Shown: piece after piece, positions 12,259 through 23,504 of the stretch | How the letters are laid out: the number at the start of each line of letters is the position of its first letter | Numbering within the stretch: position 1 is the stretch's first letter | Origin: Sparassis latifolia | Taxonomy: Eukaryota > Basidiomycota > Agaricomycetes > Polyporales > Sparassidaceae | Length of the DNA stretch: 64,000 nt | Direction: 5' to 3' | Assembly: GCA_018466975.1 (NCBI GenBank) | Contig: CM031562.1 | Span: 1,426,001 to 1,490,000, forward strand | Notes under the pieces: generated by a model | The model's input: the letters and a program-made list of their open reading frames with translations, nothing else | Told to the model about the DNA's origin: nothing | Database searches by the model: none | Position numbers and translations under genes: made by a program

Positions 12259-14371
12259 ATGGCTGCCACAGTCCCCCTGCTTAGTATCAATCTCAATCCC
12301 ATCCTGGGACCGATATTTATCGGCGTAGTGTGTGCCGCTATGTAAGTTATTCATCCAACGTCGCTGAACCTACGCTTACCGTTGTCAAGGTTCCATGGAT
12401 TCACAACCTTGCAGACGATCTTCTATGTAATAGCTTTTCTCGATAACAACCGCGTTCGGACTTATTCTGCTCGCAGTACATGAATTATCCAAGGGACGGT
12501 CTGTTTCTCAAGATACTCGTAAGATCTTCGCATTAAATGCCCTTTCCACTCCTTGACTAGAAGCTCAATAGGTCTTCTCCTTATGGTATGCTTCTGTGGG
12601 AAGCACCGTCGCAGTGGCCATAATCTCATGTTATTGAGTCAGGATCCTTGATACGCTCTCCCTGGCAATGATTTCGCATGGAGCTTACACCTACATGATT
12701 ACTAACTTCATGAATCCGTTGGTGCTGGAGACTGTGGATTGGTAAGTCTGATGCTCTCTAGACTCCAGTTAGCAGTGCAAAAACTACGACGACGTAAACA
12801 GACGTCAATCTAAGAAGCATCTAGATTCTGGTGCTTTTGGCTCAGCTGCTCACACAATATTCTGGCTCCAGGGATTGATTGCCTTCATCGTGCATTTGTA
12901 CGCGGATATTTGGCAGCTTTAACACTGATCTTGATACCTTTGTAGGTTCTTGTGCCATAGGATTTGGGGCTGTAAGACCAGTTATCATGGTCTGTGGTTA
13001 TTCGTTCGCACTGAGATCTCCAACAATAGTGAACAAGAAACTTATTCCTCTTGCACTTGCACTTGTAAGTTTATAATGTTGTCTGCTATTATTATCTCTT
13101 AAGTAGTTTTCAAACAGGTGCTCCTCTCGATTTTGAGTTATGGTGTGTTTTCATCTTCGTAGCTCTGTTAGAATAATGTATCTGACGGTCACTCGTAGTG
13201 CTAGCACTATGTACGTTGCCCTTAAACCTCTCGTAACCTCCCACCGACTGAGTTGTGCCTCCAGTGGCTTCATACTATGGGTGAATAACCTGCTACCCGT
13301 GGCAGATAGGTGCTTGACCCCTCCACAGACTTCGTGATACATCAGGCGCACAGGTAGAGCTGAAATTTTCGGATTTGCACGTCAGTTCCCCCACCTAGCT
13401 TTCTTGAACATCCCATGTAACAAACAGATGCAGTGGACGGTGACTGCTGCGCTCGTAGTCTGAATAGCGGTTGATGTCTTCATCACTGCTACGCTCTGTC
13501 TGCAGCTGTACATGACCCGCACCGGAGCTAGACAGTGAGTCCTACAAAATGGGTCGTACTGAATCCTGCGATCGTTCCCTTACTTGGCAGTATGTGCGTC
13601 TCTAGGACTGACAGGATGATCGATCAGTTGATCCTGTACACCGTCACGAGTGGTCTGCTCCCTGCGTTAGTGAATTATCGGATATGTCGTTGTCACACTC
13701 CGTTAACTTCGATATTCTCAGACTTGTCAGTATAGCTTGCCTAATAGTGGTAAGATTCTAAAGGATTTGATCCGACAGTCTAGGGAGTCTGATCTCGTAC
13801 CCAGAATCTCGCCGCTCCCGAGACTCTCATCCTGGAAGCTTTCAATGCCGTCTTGTCAAAAGGTTTGTCGTCTAGCATATCAACGATCACCAATAATCCT
13901 AACTGCTACCGTTGTATGTCACAGCTTACGCAAATGCGATACTGGCTACGTGAGGCCCTCCGTTGTTGTGTGAAGTCCGGCGGGAAAAGTGACCATCTGG
14001 AACAGGTTGAACAGCAGGCATTCCGTCTCGAGCCGCCCTTCAGATTCCATCCAGGACCTCACGGACTTGCAATTCCAGCATACGAAAGCCACACGCCCGA
14101 ATATTAACAACAGCGAGGCAGACGGCGATTTTCGGGAATCTGATCTCTCGTCGGTAAGTCATAAGCCTGCGCTGTGATGTGGGATGTCTGAACTAACATC
14201 TTGTTCTATCAAGACCAGAATGGGCGGGGTAACCAGGGACCACCATCACATGGTTCGTCGACGAGGATATCTATTCCGCTGCAAGGCAGTAGTAAACCCA
14301 TCCTATCCGAAGGTACGTGTCTACATCTGTAGGAGGGAAATTATGCGCTGACCCCTCATGCAGTACGATGA
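12259..14371 (+). pseudogene. DUF6534-family multi-pass membrane protein, with an in-frame stop
   Basis: An Agaricomycete-expanded family of seven-helix membrane proteins of unknown function. The ATG at 12259 opens the typical NPILGPIFIGVVCAAM start; short exons then give FTTLQTIFYYMNYPRDGLFLKI, ILDTLSLAMISHGAYTYMITNF, the family signature NPLVLETVDW, GLIAFIVHL, LCHRIWG, then DVFITATLCLQLYMTRTG, RTDRMIDQLILYTVTSGLLP, LEAFNAVLSK, YANAILAT, LNSRHSVSSR and a Ser-rich tail ending at 14371. Many junctions are canonical. However, in the helix before DVFITATLC the frame reads GTAGTCTGAATAG, a TGA where a Trp or Gly codon is expected (about 13461), and no intron of workable length removes it. One intron near 12740-12870 is also awkward. 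I therefore call a probable recent pseudogene; a sequencing error or an unusual intron is the alternative. Confidence 0.6.
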
Positions 14372-14709
14372 TTATTGTCACGCTATTCCGGTGCGTTGCA
14401 TAGTACACTTTGTACCCCATTCTCTAGAGCTCGGCATACATTACTCCTGAGGTTCGACTTTGCTTACTTTGTACATAGTGTGTGCTTATCATTGACATAG
14501 ATAGACCTCGGAAACACCGACAGCGGCACATGTCTTGGGCCGTTCACCGTTATCTGCGGAGCATGTGAGTCCTACAAAAACAGATCATTGGGGTCTATGC
14601 ATAAGTACGGAATGAAAATCGGGATGATTATTAATAAGTACTTACAGCGTCCGTTACGCAGGACCCACCGATGTAATACAGTAATCTATGCAATAAAACA
14701 CCATTGTCC
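14372..14709. other. Spacer between DUF6534 gene and App1-like gene
   Basis: 338 bases where two genes converge. GTGAGTCCTACAAAA occurs near 14564 and also near 13532 inside the DUF6534 gene, possibly trace of a duplicated exon end. No gene or clear terminator is seen. Confidence 0.4.
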
Positions 14710-17014
14710 TCATAGCTGTAGCCTGTCAAGCATCGCAGCAGCCTCGACGCATTCCTCAGGTTGTCGAAAGACACGCAGAGGAATATGTCTCGGCACCTCT
14801 AGCCTAGCCCTATACACCCGTATCTGCAAATCATATCTTCTCTTCTCAGAATCCGACATAAGTATCTGACCCCTGGAAGACTGTGATTCGTAATTTGGCG
14901 ATCCCCTGCGGCTGATAGGTGGCGTGACCGAGGGACTTTCCAGCGGCCGCGGCTCCTCCGACACGGGGGAAGCACACTGCAACGAAGGAGAGAAGTATCC
15001 GCTCGCTGTCTTGTTCAGCGGCGCTAGCACGTCCGCGGAGTACGTCCTCATCGGCTTGTGCACTGAGAACCTCACAGGCATCTCCGACAAGGACCGCACA
15101 GGGCTCCGCACGCGGTACTTAGATAGTGGGCGCCTTGCGGGGGACGAGAATGAGCGGCTATCCGAGTCGGAGTCTCTCCGCCATATTCCAACGCCAGTGG
15201 GGTCGTCCAGGGGCTTCAGTCCACCCTCTGCTACTTCCGAGTCTTGGGATGGGTTGGCATCACGTATGAAGATGGCCAGTATCTGGTCAGGTCGCTCTTT
15301 GGCAATGTTTGCATAGAGCTCCAAATCCTGCTCGCCCGAGTCACCGACGAGCATGAAGCGCGAGGTCGCGAAGCTATCCAGTATATCAATGACACCTGCT
15401 CGTTTCCGCACGGACGGTGCGGAGAGCAGGCCACTGAAGAGAGATCGACCGGCGTATGACCTGAGCTTAATGGAACCCTGAGGTAGATGTGACAACTGGA
15501 AGAAGTCGTTAAGGACAGGCAGCAGTTCGAAAGGCCCATTAGACTGCAACACAACAAGTCAGGATTTCCTTCAGTAGAGAGAGGGGAGATACAAGGCTTA
15601 CGACATAATGAAATCGAACGCCGCGGTTCCACAGTCGCATATACCAGTCTCCCATACCTGGTACTACGCTGTCCCGAAGATCCTTGACGAACACATTCCG
15701 GAATACAGTTCTCGCTCCACAGAGCATATTGGACAATTTTACAGTATCATCGATATCGGATAGCACACGAACAGACGAATAAGTTAAGGGTACAGACAAG
15801 GATGTCGTAGCCGATGGATAAGGGAAATATCGAGGAGGTTGGACAGTTGTATGGGCGGATGGGGTAGACGATATTGGTGGGAACAGTTCCGCAAGAATGA
15901 AGAGATTGTATTCCAACGCTGCATCACCAAAAGCGATTTCTAATGCTCCTGGGTGAGTGCACATTGTATCCCACGGTATGTTGAATTTGATCTGGAAGAA
16001 GCCATCGGGTGCTGTTAATACATCCCGAATAGCTATTGGACGACGCTCTATGCCATCTTCAGCAGCATTAGAGCAGGCTGCTTGGTTGTCTGACTCAAAT
16101 ACTGTGGGGTCCATGGTGTAGAGAGACACGCGGATAGTTCGAGCGGACAGTGCGGACGACCAAAAGGGATATAAGCGCGCTTCCAGATTTGCATGCCATC
16201 TTTGTAGGTCAGCAGTGAGAAATCGTGCGGGCGTCTTTGGTCTTGGGATACTATTCGGAGATGCGGGAGAATTGAGTGGATGGTTACGAGAGCCACCGGT
16301 ATATGAGAACGACATGGGTTCAGCGAGGCCTGCGGCCGTGGAACTTGCTCCGTCTTCCTCGAGAGGGTCCAAGTCACGGACTTCATTATCCAGCTGTTCA
16401 GCTATTGCGCCCTCATCCATTTCGTCTGGAAAGTATAGGTTCGAATCCTCGACTGCACGTGAATCGGTGGCATTTCTAATCACTGGCACGCCAACTGGTG
16501 CAAGCTTCGGCAATGCAGCATATCCTGTGTATATGGACATGAATGTCTACTCAGTATGAGCGCGCATTGCACCGCACCTTTCGCTATTCTCAGGAATGCT
16601 CTACCTGATCGGCTGCCGAACCCTAGCCCGCTTGAACGAGAAGCGAAACCCGATACGAATACCTCGACGTCAAAAGGGGTACCATCTACGATATAGCGTC
16701 AGTCACTGAATGTGCTATATCGCGTTCATCTCACTCTTGGCGGTGTTGTCCTGAACATGGTGGTATTCTCTGGTCGCCCAGCCGGGGAACAGAGATACCC
16801 TCTCGATCGCAGAACCGTCGTTCTGTGAGCCCCGACGCAATTTCTGCCCCGCCCATTGGCCCCATGATTGTACTCTGGAAAACCTGTCTCCGTCCGCGCG
16901 TACGTCTCGAGTCACAGGGAAAGCGCGCTTGAAGTCGCGCTGGGAGACATAACTTTTGATGGAACGCGACGCCGCGCTCGCGAGGGCTCGCCAGGAGGGC
17001 ATCTCATCAGACAT
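14710..17014 (-). CDS. App1-like phosphatidate phosphatase (DUF2183)
   Basis: Mg-dependent phosphatidate phosphatase of the HAD superfamily; yeast App1 makes diacylglycerol from phosphatidate at actin patches and endocytic sites. Exons 17014-16735, 16685-16578, 16524-15602 and 15543-14710 join in frame to 714 residues. The N-terminus (MSDEMPSWRALASAASRSI, then WGQWAGQKLRRG and FPGWATREYH) is typical of fungal App1. The catalytic DxDxT motif reads DIDDT at about residues 386-390, followed by FRNVFVKDLRDSVVPGM, the conserved SNGPFELLPVLNDFF, GSIKLRSYAGRSLFSG, and FMLVGDSGEQDLELYA. The tail is Ser/Pro/Arg-rich and probably disordered. An internal ATG at 16540 is not the start; splicing at 16524/16578 removes it. 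It is followed downstream on the other strand by the DUF6534 gene. Confidence 0.92.
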
Positions 17015-17387
17015 GGCAGTGGTTCATGGAAGTAAACAGGAGAGGATGGCCGACAAGAATTGAAATTATATCAGCGCCAGTGTAGTAAGATACAACGGCC
17101 ATATTATTGTGGTTTCGACTTGCGGCCGAGACATAGACGAGAGGCGCGTGTCACAATACTCGCAGCGCACCAGGCACCCAAGATGACGCTTGACCAGGAC
17201 CCCTGATAATCCGCCGAAGAGCACGATATCATGGGGTCCCGGCCAGGCCCGCTTTCGGCGAGTCGACAAAACTGCGGCAAAGCATTCAAGTTGAACATTC
17301 GACCGTCTGTCTTCCAGCTGTTACTATAATATATAGAGTATACATCGCAACATGAAATACGATTCATACTTTATAATACAACCGCAT
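17015..17387. other. Spacer
   Basis: 373 bases covering the promoter of the App1-like gene (transcribed leftward) and the 3' end of the dienelactone hydrolase gene. No gene or repeat seen. Confidence 0.4.
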
Positions 17388-18432
17388 TCATAAGTGCTTC
17401 TTGAAGAACTTGACGGCCTCCTTGAATGCACCCTCCTTGCCAGCCTTAACCTTGGGGTCACTCTATCAACCGACAAATGTCATCCAGCGATTATTTTATG
17501 TACTCTACAACAATTACGCACCAGGTCTCCACGGACGGAGAAGCCATGGGCACATCCCTCCCAGAAGAGGCGCTTGTATCCGGGTGCAAATCCAGATGCG
17601 AAGAGTTCATCCGCCTTGGCCTGCGCATCCTGGGGGAACATCGGGTCCGTCTCGCAGCTATTGATCAGCAACGAGGCCTTCGAAACTTCCTTGTATTTCT
17701 ATTGACCATTCGACTAGCAATTAGCAGCAAGGAGAGCGAAAAGGTAATACAAATTGTTCTGACCTCCAGATCTGCAGGGATCTGCAGCAAAAACGGGTGG
17801 TTAAGCACGACGGCGGACGGGACACCAAGGAAGGCCAAATCCACTGCGCCTCGCGCACCATAGCAGTATCCGATTACGCCGAACTTGGTGACCCCCTCAG
17901 CCTTCAGCGCGGTGATAACCTTCTCCACGATAGGCTTCATGACATTCGGGCCATGATTTCCCAGCCACGCATCGAAGTCGAAATCCGAATCACCGGAGAG
18001 CGCGCTCAAGGGCACTGCATCGCCGAACAGGATGTCCGGAACGACCACCTTCAAACCGTTACGGGCATAGCTATCCGCCAGGAGCTGTGGGGGTCGAACA
18101 TAAGTTAGACGCCGTCATCGAATTTCTGAGGAGAAGATGCACCTGGTGGTTGATGAGCTGGATACCGAAGAGATCGGTCAGGTGGAGGATGACTGTATCC
18201 TTGGCGTAATCCTTGGTTGGAGTGGCGACGTAGCACTCGATGCCCCCGACCTTCTCGAATTTACCTAATGTGCGGGTCCATCAGCGAGACTACACACAAC
18301 AAATTGAGACGCATATATAGAGCCTCACCCTCAGCGACACCTTCGTGAATGACACCTGCGCTCCTATCAGCAGGGTTCAGTGAAATCAGGCAAGGGGAAC
18401 ATACCGGTGACGCAGTATTCGCACAAGCTCAT
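17388..18432 (-). CDS. Dienelactone hydrolase family protein (copy 1)
   Basis: Alpha/beta hydrolase of the DLH family; bacterial members open dienelactones in aromatic degradation, while the substrate of fungal cytosolic members is mostly unknown. Six exons (18432-18405, 18355-18329, 18264-18143, 18084-17764, 17698-17522, 17462-17388) give 249 residues. The catalytic triad is visible: nucleophile Cys in IGYCYGAR, Asp in CETDPMFP and His in GCAHGFSVRG. The start MSLCEYCVTG and the downstream GGIECYVATPTKDYAKD are typical of the fungal subfamily. A paralog with the same intron positions lies at 48857-49918. It shares the strand of the App1-like gene but nothing links the two in function. Confidence 0.92.
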
Positions 18433-19087
18433 AATGTAGTTGGCTCCGATGATGAAGGGGAGAACTGGAGAGGGGTGTCTGCTACCAAGCTTGTCATATG
18501 CTACCGCGGCATCATACTTCCAATGTCATCGATTGACACGGTGAGAACGAGGCGAAAAGAGAGATCCACTGGATTATGCCACAAAAATAGAGCCCTCCCA
18601 CTCAGCGAATATTAATTAATGGCTGCGAGAGGGGCGTTCTGCGTAAGCTCGCGTTAGCGCGCAGTATCGTAGAACGTGATGCCATAATTAAGCGATCAAT
18701 TATACTTTTAAGATCGTAACAGATACGCCGTCCTCAAGCGGCATACTTCCTGGCCGTTCATGAACAGTCGGCATACCCCTACTCGGTATATCCACTCTTC
18801 TCTGTCCATTTAGCTACATGGTAGGCATCCTTTGTAGTGTATCTACAGCCTTTTCAAGCTTGAACGAGCTTAACGGTGAATGGATTGGCTGAGTCCCTTG
18901 TTTTCGTACATATCTGAAGTCACTCTCCGGCTCACGCCGTGATGAAATTTGGCGGACCTCCTGCCTTTTGGGGTGTGTTACCATGGGTGACACAGGCGTG
19001 ACCGCCGAGCATAGTGCGGAGCACCGCCGCGTCGGATCGAAACCTGCGAATCGCGATGCGGTGCACCGTACAGCAGAGAAGCAGATA

Positions 19088-19462
19088 CTATCGTTGACCC
19101 GGATATGCCAAAAGTTTGGCACTTCTGGTCCCGCCGCGCAACACCTGGCGCGATAGTCTCCGGCACCCCATATGATGTTGATATGGCACGTAGAATACAA
19201 CAGGTGGTTTTTCTGTATTTTTTAGAGCAATGTTGACCATCGTAGAGAGATGCCGCTGTGTGGCACCAGCCAAGTACAGTCCTGTGATTGCGAATTTTTT
19301 GGGATCCGAGCGGGCCACACATACTTACCAAAAATTTAGAGCATCAAGAGTAGACACACAGGCTTCTACCTCTGCAATATTGAAGTGATCAGGTAAGAGA
19401 ATAGAGCCGCAGGAAAAAATTTGGCACTTCTGGGACATTTGGCATATCCGGGTCCACGATAG
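19088..19462. mobile_element. Non-autonomous MITE with TA target duplication (Tc1/mariner-like)
   Basis: A 375-bp element. The left end CTATCGTTGACCCGGATATG and the reverse complement of the right end agree at 24 of the first 25 positions (only base 8 differs). It is flanked on both sides by TA (19086-19087 and 19463-19464), the target duplication of Tc1/mariner/pogo transposases. Just inside, TTTGGCACTTCTGG occurs in direct orientation at 19115-19128 and 19420-19433, a plausible subterminal transposase site. No coding capacity. Family assignment rests on the TA duplication alone. Confidence 0.8.
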
Positions 19463-19803
19463 TACTCCGTTTCAAAAGAAAGGAAAGGTCAGCCGGCAGA
19501 TGCCGACACGTTTAAACAATCTTATCTTATCGATGGACTTGACGATGATCGACTCTGAGTGTTGACTTCGCGGCTGTCTGCGATCCTGGATAGCTGGCAA
19601 GAGAAGTGGCACTTGCAACAGCCTAGCACGACCGAGCGTTAGCTAACTAGAGGAAACTGCATTGGCAACGGATAGACCTCACATCCTAACTTCACCGCCA
19701 GCCTCAGAAACCCAATTGGACATTTGCAATGATCCGAAGTGTCTGGCACACCAGCTGAAACCCATGAGTAACACATTGAGCGAACGGTACTGCAGCATGC
19801 TCC

Positions 19804-19831
19804 TGAGTGCTGAGTGCTGATTGCTGAGCGC
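19804..19831. repeat. Four-copy 7-bp tandem repeat
   Basis: Four adjacent units of TGAGTGC with single changes in units 3 and 4 (TGATTGC, TGAGCGC). Related units (TAAGTGC TGAGCGC) recur near 43852. Minor low-complexity DNA. Confidence 0.5.
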
Positions 19832-20050
19832 TGCAGCCTCATGCAGCGGAGCGGACAGTAATCGATAGCAAGCCGTGAAAGAAGATACACCCCCAAGCCG
19901 AACGCGCGACGACCGTGCCTCAAGAGTGATCAACGACCGACAACTTCTACAGCCCCCAGAGAATAACGTGTGCATTGTCAGAACAGAACAGACAGCAGAA
20001 ATCCAAAACACGACACCGCATGCAATACCCTCCTCATCGTGGAACGCCAA

Positions 20051-21235
20051 CTATCCCCCCTTACCCGCTAGAGTCGTCGCCGCGACCCTCCTCCTCTTGT
20101 TCCCCCTCCTGATCTCCCCAAGGTCCTGCTCGACCTCTGACTCCTTTACGGTGTTCAGGATCGCCAGACTCTTTCCGAGCCCTCCAAGTATTTGCGCGTC
20201 CTTCCCCGTACCCTTCGCGCGCCGCCTACTCGTTCCACCACCTGCACCATTATTATATGCAGAATTGAGGTGTAGGTGAGCCGCTGTAAGCGGAAGAGGA
20301 AATGGAGAAGGTAGCTCGTCCACGGAGAGCGAGAGAGGGTTAAGGAACGTCCCGTTCGTCAGAGACCCATTGCCGTTGGACCCAGAGGTCCCGTTCGTCA
20401 GTCCTAGCCCCGGTGCCGCAGAGAGCGGCGTCGGCGGCGGAGACGTTCCCCCGAGTTTATTGCGAAGTTTGCGCGTGTTATGCGGGCGGGACTGCGCGTC
20501 CATCCCTACATCTACGGGAATTCAAAGAATGAATTAGTGATGGTTTAGCCACTGAAGGTGGAGAAGCGGAACTCACCGACGACGGCGCCTTCGCCATCCT
20601 TCTCCTCCCGCGCACGCCGCCGGCGCTCCTCGATGCCCTCGAGGAGCCGCTCGCGGATGCGTTCGCGACCACGCTTCCATTCGTCTTCGACGCGCTCGCG
20701 CTCCTCCTCGTACGCAGTCTGCACGCCGTCCAGCGCGTGCCGCTCCTGCAGCACAAGCGACGCGAGCAGCGCGGAGCGCTCAAGGGTGAGCGGGTACAGC
20801 CGCAGGTTGTACGCGGGCAGCGTCTCGGGGCGCGTCGAGAGCTGGAGGGAGGTGCTGTGCAGCTCCGAGATAATCTCCGCGTAATGGCGGCCGGCGCTGC
20901 GCGGGCCCATCTCAGATATCGTATAACACCAAGGCGCGTGGCTGAGACTCACTCGTCGCGTCTGTCGCTCATCTCCTTCCCGAGCTTGCCTACGATCTCC
21001 TTCTTCTTCCTCTCTCTTTTCTGGTCTTCCGTTTGCGATCCTGGAGATGCGGATGAGCATGATGTCATAAGATCCGGGCCTGAGAAGAGTGCTCACCGTG
21101 CGTGCGAGAGGGTCCGGCGACAGCCTGATGGCGATGAGCGGTGCCGGTAGTCTCTATTACTTCTGCATTTGTCCCCGAGCGCGCTTTGTGCGTTGAAGAG
21201 TAGGGGAGTGCGAATAAGCCTGGTTGGGGAGGCAT
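20051..21235 (-). CDS. Sds3-like subunit of the Sin3/Rpd3 histone deacetylase complex
   Basis: Sds3-family proteins scaffold the large Sin3-Rpd3 corepressor complex in the nucleus. Exons 21235-21097, 21040-20953, 20896-20577 and 20511-20051 join in frame to 335 residues. The Sds3 region starts with the basic helix QKRERKKKEIVGKLGKEMSD, continues RHYAEIISELHSTSLQL, then PAYNLRLYPLTLERSALLAS, and a long Arg/Glu coiled coil (about residues 120-185). The C-terminus holds HNTRKLRNKLG, an Asn/Gly/Ser-rich linker and KRRRV, a possible nuclear signal. The start at 21235 (MPPQPGLFALPY) is chosen because it splices in frame; ATGs further in are intronic or exon-internal. Third codon positions are strongly GC-rich. 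Confidence 0.88.
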
Positions 21236-23052
21236 GCCCGTCGGATGATATTGGACGAGATCTCGGCGTTGGTCTGCGAGGGTCGAGGTCTCGAATAATT
21301 GATACGGGGGACGTTGCCAGCTGCAATTTTCTATCGTTGTCTAGAGTTCGCGGGATAGTTCCCAGTCAGACTTACTGGGAGGGGCTTGAAGCTGGTAGAC
21401 GGCCGTGCGGTGTAGATAAACGAGGAAATGGACTCGGTTGGGTCACTTCCAGTTGGCGCCCGGACCGTATCGCCTGCACGTGATCGACAGCATTGGGCGC
21501 TAATTGGGCGCTTTACACCGGTTCACACTAGGACCCTGGATCCCCCCAAAGGTCGTCGCCAAAACCCCCCCAATTTACAAAAATCTGTCCGGCCCATTTT
21601 TGGCCGGTTTAGGGAGTTTTTTGTCCGGAAATAGCGACATCCTCGCTCTGGGGATGTCCATTTTAGGCAATTTGTGGCTATTTTTAGCCTTTTTCGGCTT
21701 TTTCCGGCGATTTTCCGGCGATTTTTGCCCCAGAACAGTTCCATGTCCGGATGGGACGACGGCTACATGGTCCTTAGGGGGTCCATTTGTCCGGACATGA
21801 CGACGGCGTGAGGTCGATTTTCGCAAAAATCTGTCCGGATTTGGCGACGACCTTTGTGGGGATTATCCAGGGTCCTTTCACACTCCACGGTGCACACATA
21901 CTCCTTATCTCTGGGTCTTTCCCCTCTTACTCCGGAATTCTGCTCTGGGGTTCCATGTAGGCACCAGCTAAGCAAATCATCTTTGAGTCTAGTTGTCCAC
22001 GGGGGCTGTCCGCCGGTCCTCTCGGGACGAGTCGTACCACAGGTGGCAGAACGTCCGACAGACATACTCTGTCGACGCCTCTCCCACGCGTAACCGTCTT
22101 CGTATTCCAGCGGAACACGCGACATATCATACGTATGTTTTCTATGCAAGCATAAAATATAGCTCGAACAAGTCGGTATCTCGAGTGGTGTCAGTTGTTT
22201 GTTTCTGCTCTAGCGGGGCGTACGAAGACTTCCAGGCTTCGCCTCCAAAATATTCAGAGGGTATCCGCTGAAAGGTAAATTCTAATTTAGCACACTCGTC
22301 AATTGGACTGCTTTCTAGGTGGCTCGGACGATTTATATGGGCGGGCCTTCCGTGACTCTATCCAGATTGTGCGTGGATCCTGTGCCGTGAGCAGACTCTC
22401 CACCATGAAGGCTTCGCCTTATCAAATTTCGAACATCGAACGTCCGCTCCATTGGCAAATGCGGCGCGCTGCGGCACAACAGCAACAGGGTGGTAAAGCC
22501 GCTCCAAGCCTCTCGCTGGTCTTCAAATTTTGCTGATCGTAGTGGTTGCAGTCGGGCCGTGGAGCGTTTTGTCATAAAATTAAATGTAGGTCCATTGTGG
22601 TGCGGTGGCGAAATACCGGAGCTAACGCCTTGTGTTCCAGGTTGAATTGCGGAGAACGAGGCTAACACTTATCGCAATTGTATACTGTAACTTGCGTTCG
22701 CGAAGAACTGTTATCTGCACGCCCTGAACCGTGCTGGCTTCTTTCCCAGTGGAGACATTCCGGGTTAGAGCACGACAACGCTATGACTAGGAACAATCAA
22801 GCATGGTAGTGCGAGGTATCGAGGTGTGCATCCTGCACGAGAAAAGAGATCTGATCTTCCGTCTTCAGCGCTGAGTTCCAGAGACGAGATCTGGAGTGCG
22901 TCTTGGAAATTGCGTGCCAGACCTGCGGTCCAGCCAGTCGCACGCGGACACAATTTGCGACGCTGACACAAGAATACCCACCAGCAGCAGAACACATCGC
23001 AGGCCGTGATGCCGCATCAGAAAAATGTACGGGGATTCTGTGGTCTCGTGAA
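21236..23052. other. Spacer carrying a MITE
   Basis: 1.8 kb. Contains the Sds3-like promoter, the element at 21530-21876, and about 1.1 kb (21900-23050) with scattered short ORFs that show no family resemblance. Confidence 0.5.
21530..21876. mobile_element. Non-autonomous MITE with 8-bp target duplication (hAT- or KDZ-type)
   Basis: A 347-bp element starting AGGACCCTGGAT and ending with its exact reverse complement. A second perfect inverted block, CAAAGGTCGTCGCCAAA, lies just inside both ends. It is flanked by identical TTCACACT at 21522-21529 and 21877-21884; an 8-bp duplication is typical of hAT and of KDZ (Zisupton-group) transposases. Inside, TGTCCGG recurs at 21586, 21622, 21744, 21788 and 21832, the last three exactly 44 bp apart and each followed by a CGACG-type motif. 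The element has no coding capacity, so mobilisation would need a transposase encoded elsewhere. Confidence 0.85.
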
Positions 23053-23334
23053 CTACGAGTGCATTGCAGAAGCTGTGGACAGGCTCGGGGGTGTGTGCGT
23101 GGCATAAAGACGAGATGCGACAGAAGGAGTTAAGAATGGGTGCGGTGTCTTGAAGTATTCTGGGAATGGGTTTCGGCGGGCAACGTTGGGAGTGCGGGGG
23201 TGAATCGATGCATCGATGTTCACATAGAGGGCAGACATTTGATGTACTCTGTCGAGAGACGAACGTCGCATTGGAGGAGCAGGTGGACTGGAATAGGGGC
23301 CATCAGGAGGTCTAGGCGTCGACGGCTGGGCCAT
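23053..23334 (-). CDS. Small proline-rich hypothetical protein, 93 aa
   Basis: Complete ATG-to-TAG ORF starting MAQPSTPRPPDGPYSSPP and containing PMRRSSLDRVHQ and RRNPFPEYFKTPHPFLTPS. Proline- and serine-rich, without signal peptide or membrane segment. Its codons look more ordered than nearby shadow ORFs. It is divergent from the gene at 23505 with 170 bp between the ATGs, which would fit a shared promoter. No family recognised; it may also be antisense noise. Confidence 0.35.
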   Translation of the reverse strand: MAQPSTPRPPDGPYSSPPAPPMRRSSLDRVHQMSALYVNIDASIHPRTPNVARRNPFPEYFKTPHPFLTPSVASRLYATHTPPSLSTASAMHS

Positions 23335-23504
23335 AGCAGGAAGGGAGCAGATTGACGTACATTCGCGGGTAGAGTCGCATCCACACTCGGATGTACTTTA
23401 TATTGCTGCGATGCAAGTCCTCTCTTGTTCTTCACCACCATCTTTCCCCTTGTCCCCTTCGCCGTCGCACGCAGAGAGTTTACGTGGTGAGTGACCCCTC
23501 TCGC

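Larger units (their letters stand above)
18433..20050. other. Spacer carrying a MITE
   Basis: 1.6 kb with no convincing gene. It should contain the promoter of dienelactone hydrolase copy 1 and the 3' flank of the Sds3-like gene. It holds the transposon at 19088-19462 and a small 7-bp tandem repeat at 19804-19831. Confidence 0.5.

Noticed and set aside
16525..16540. ATG at 16540 as the start of the App1-like gene
   Set aside because: It lies inside a 53-nt intron; splicing at 16524 and 16578 connects upstream exons carrying the conserved N-terminus.
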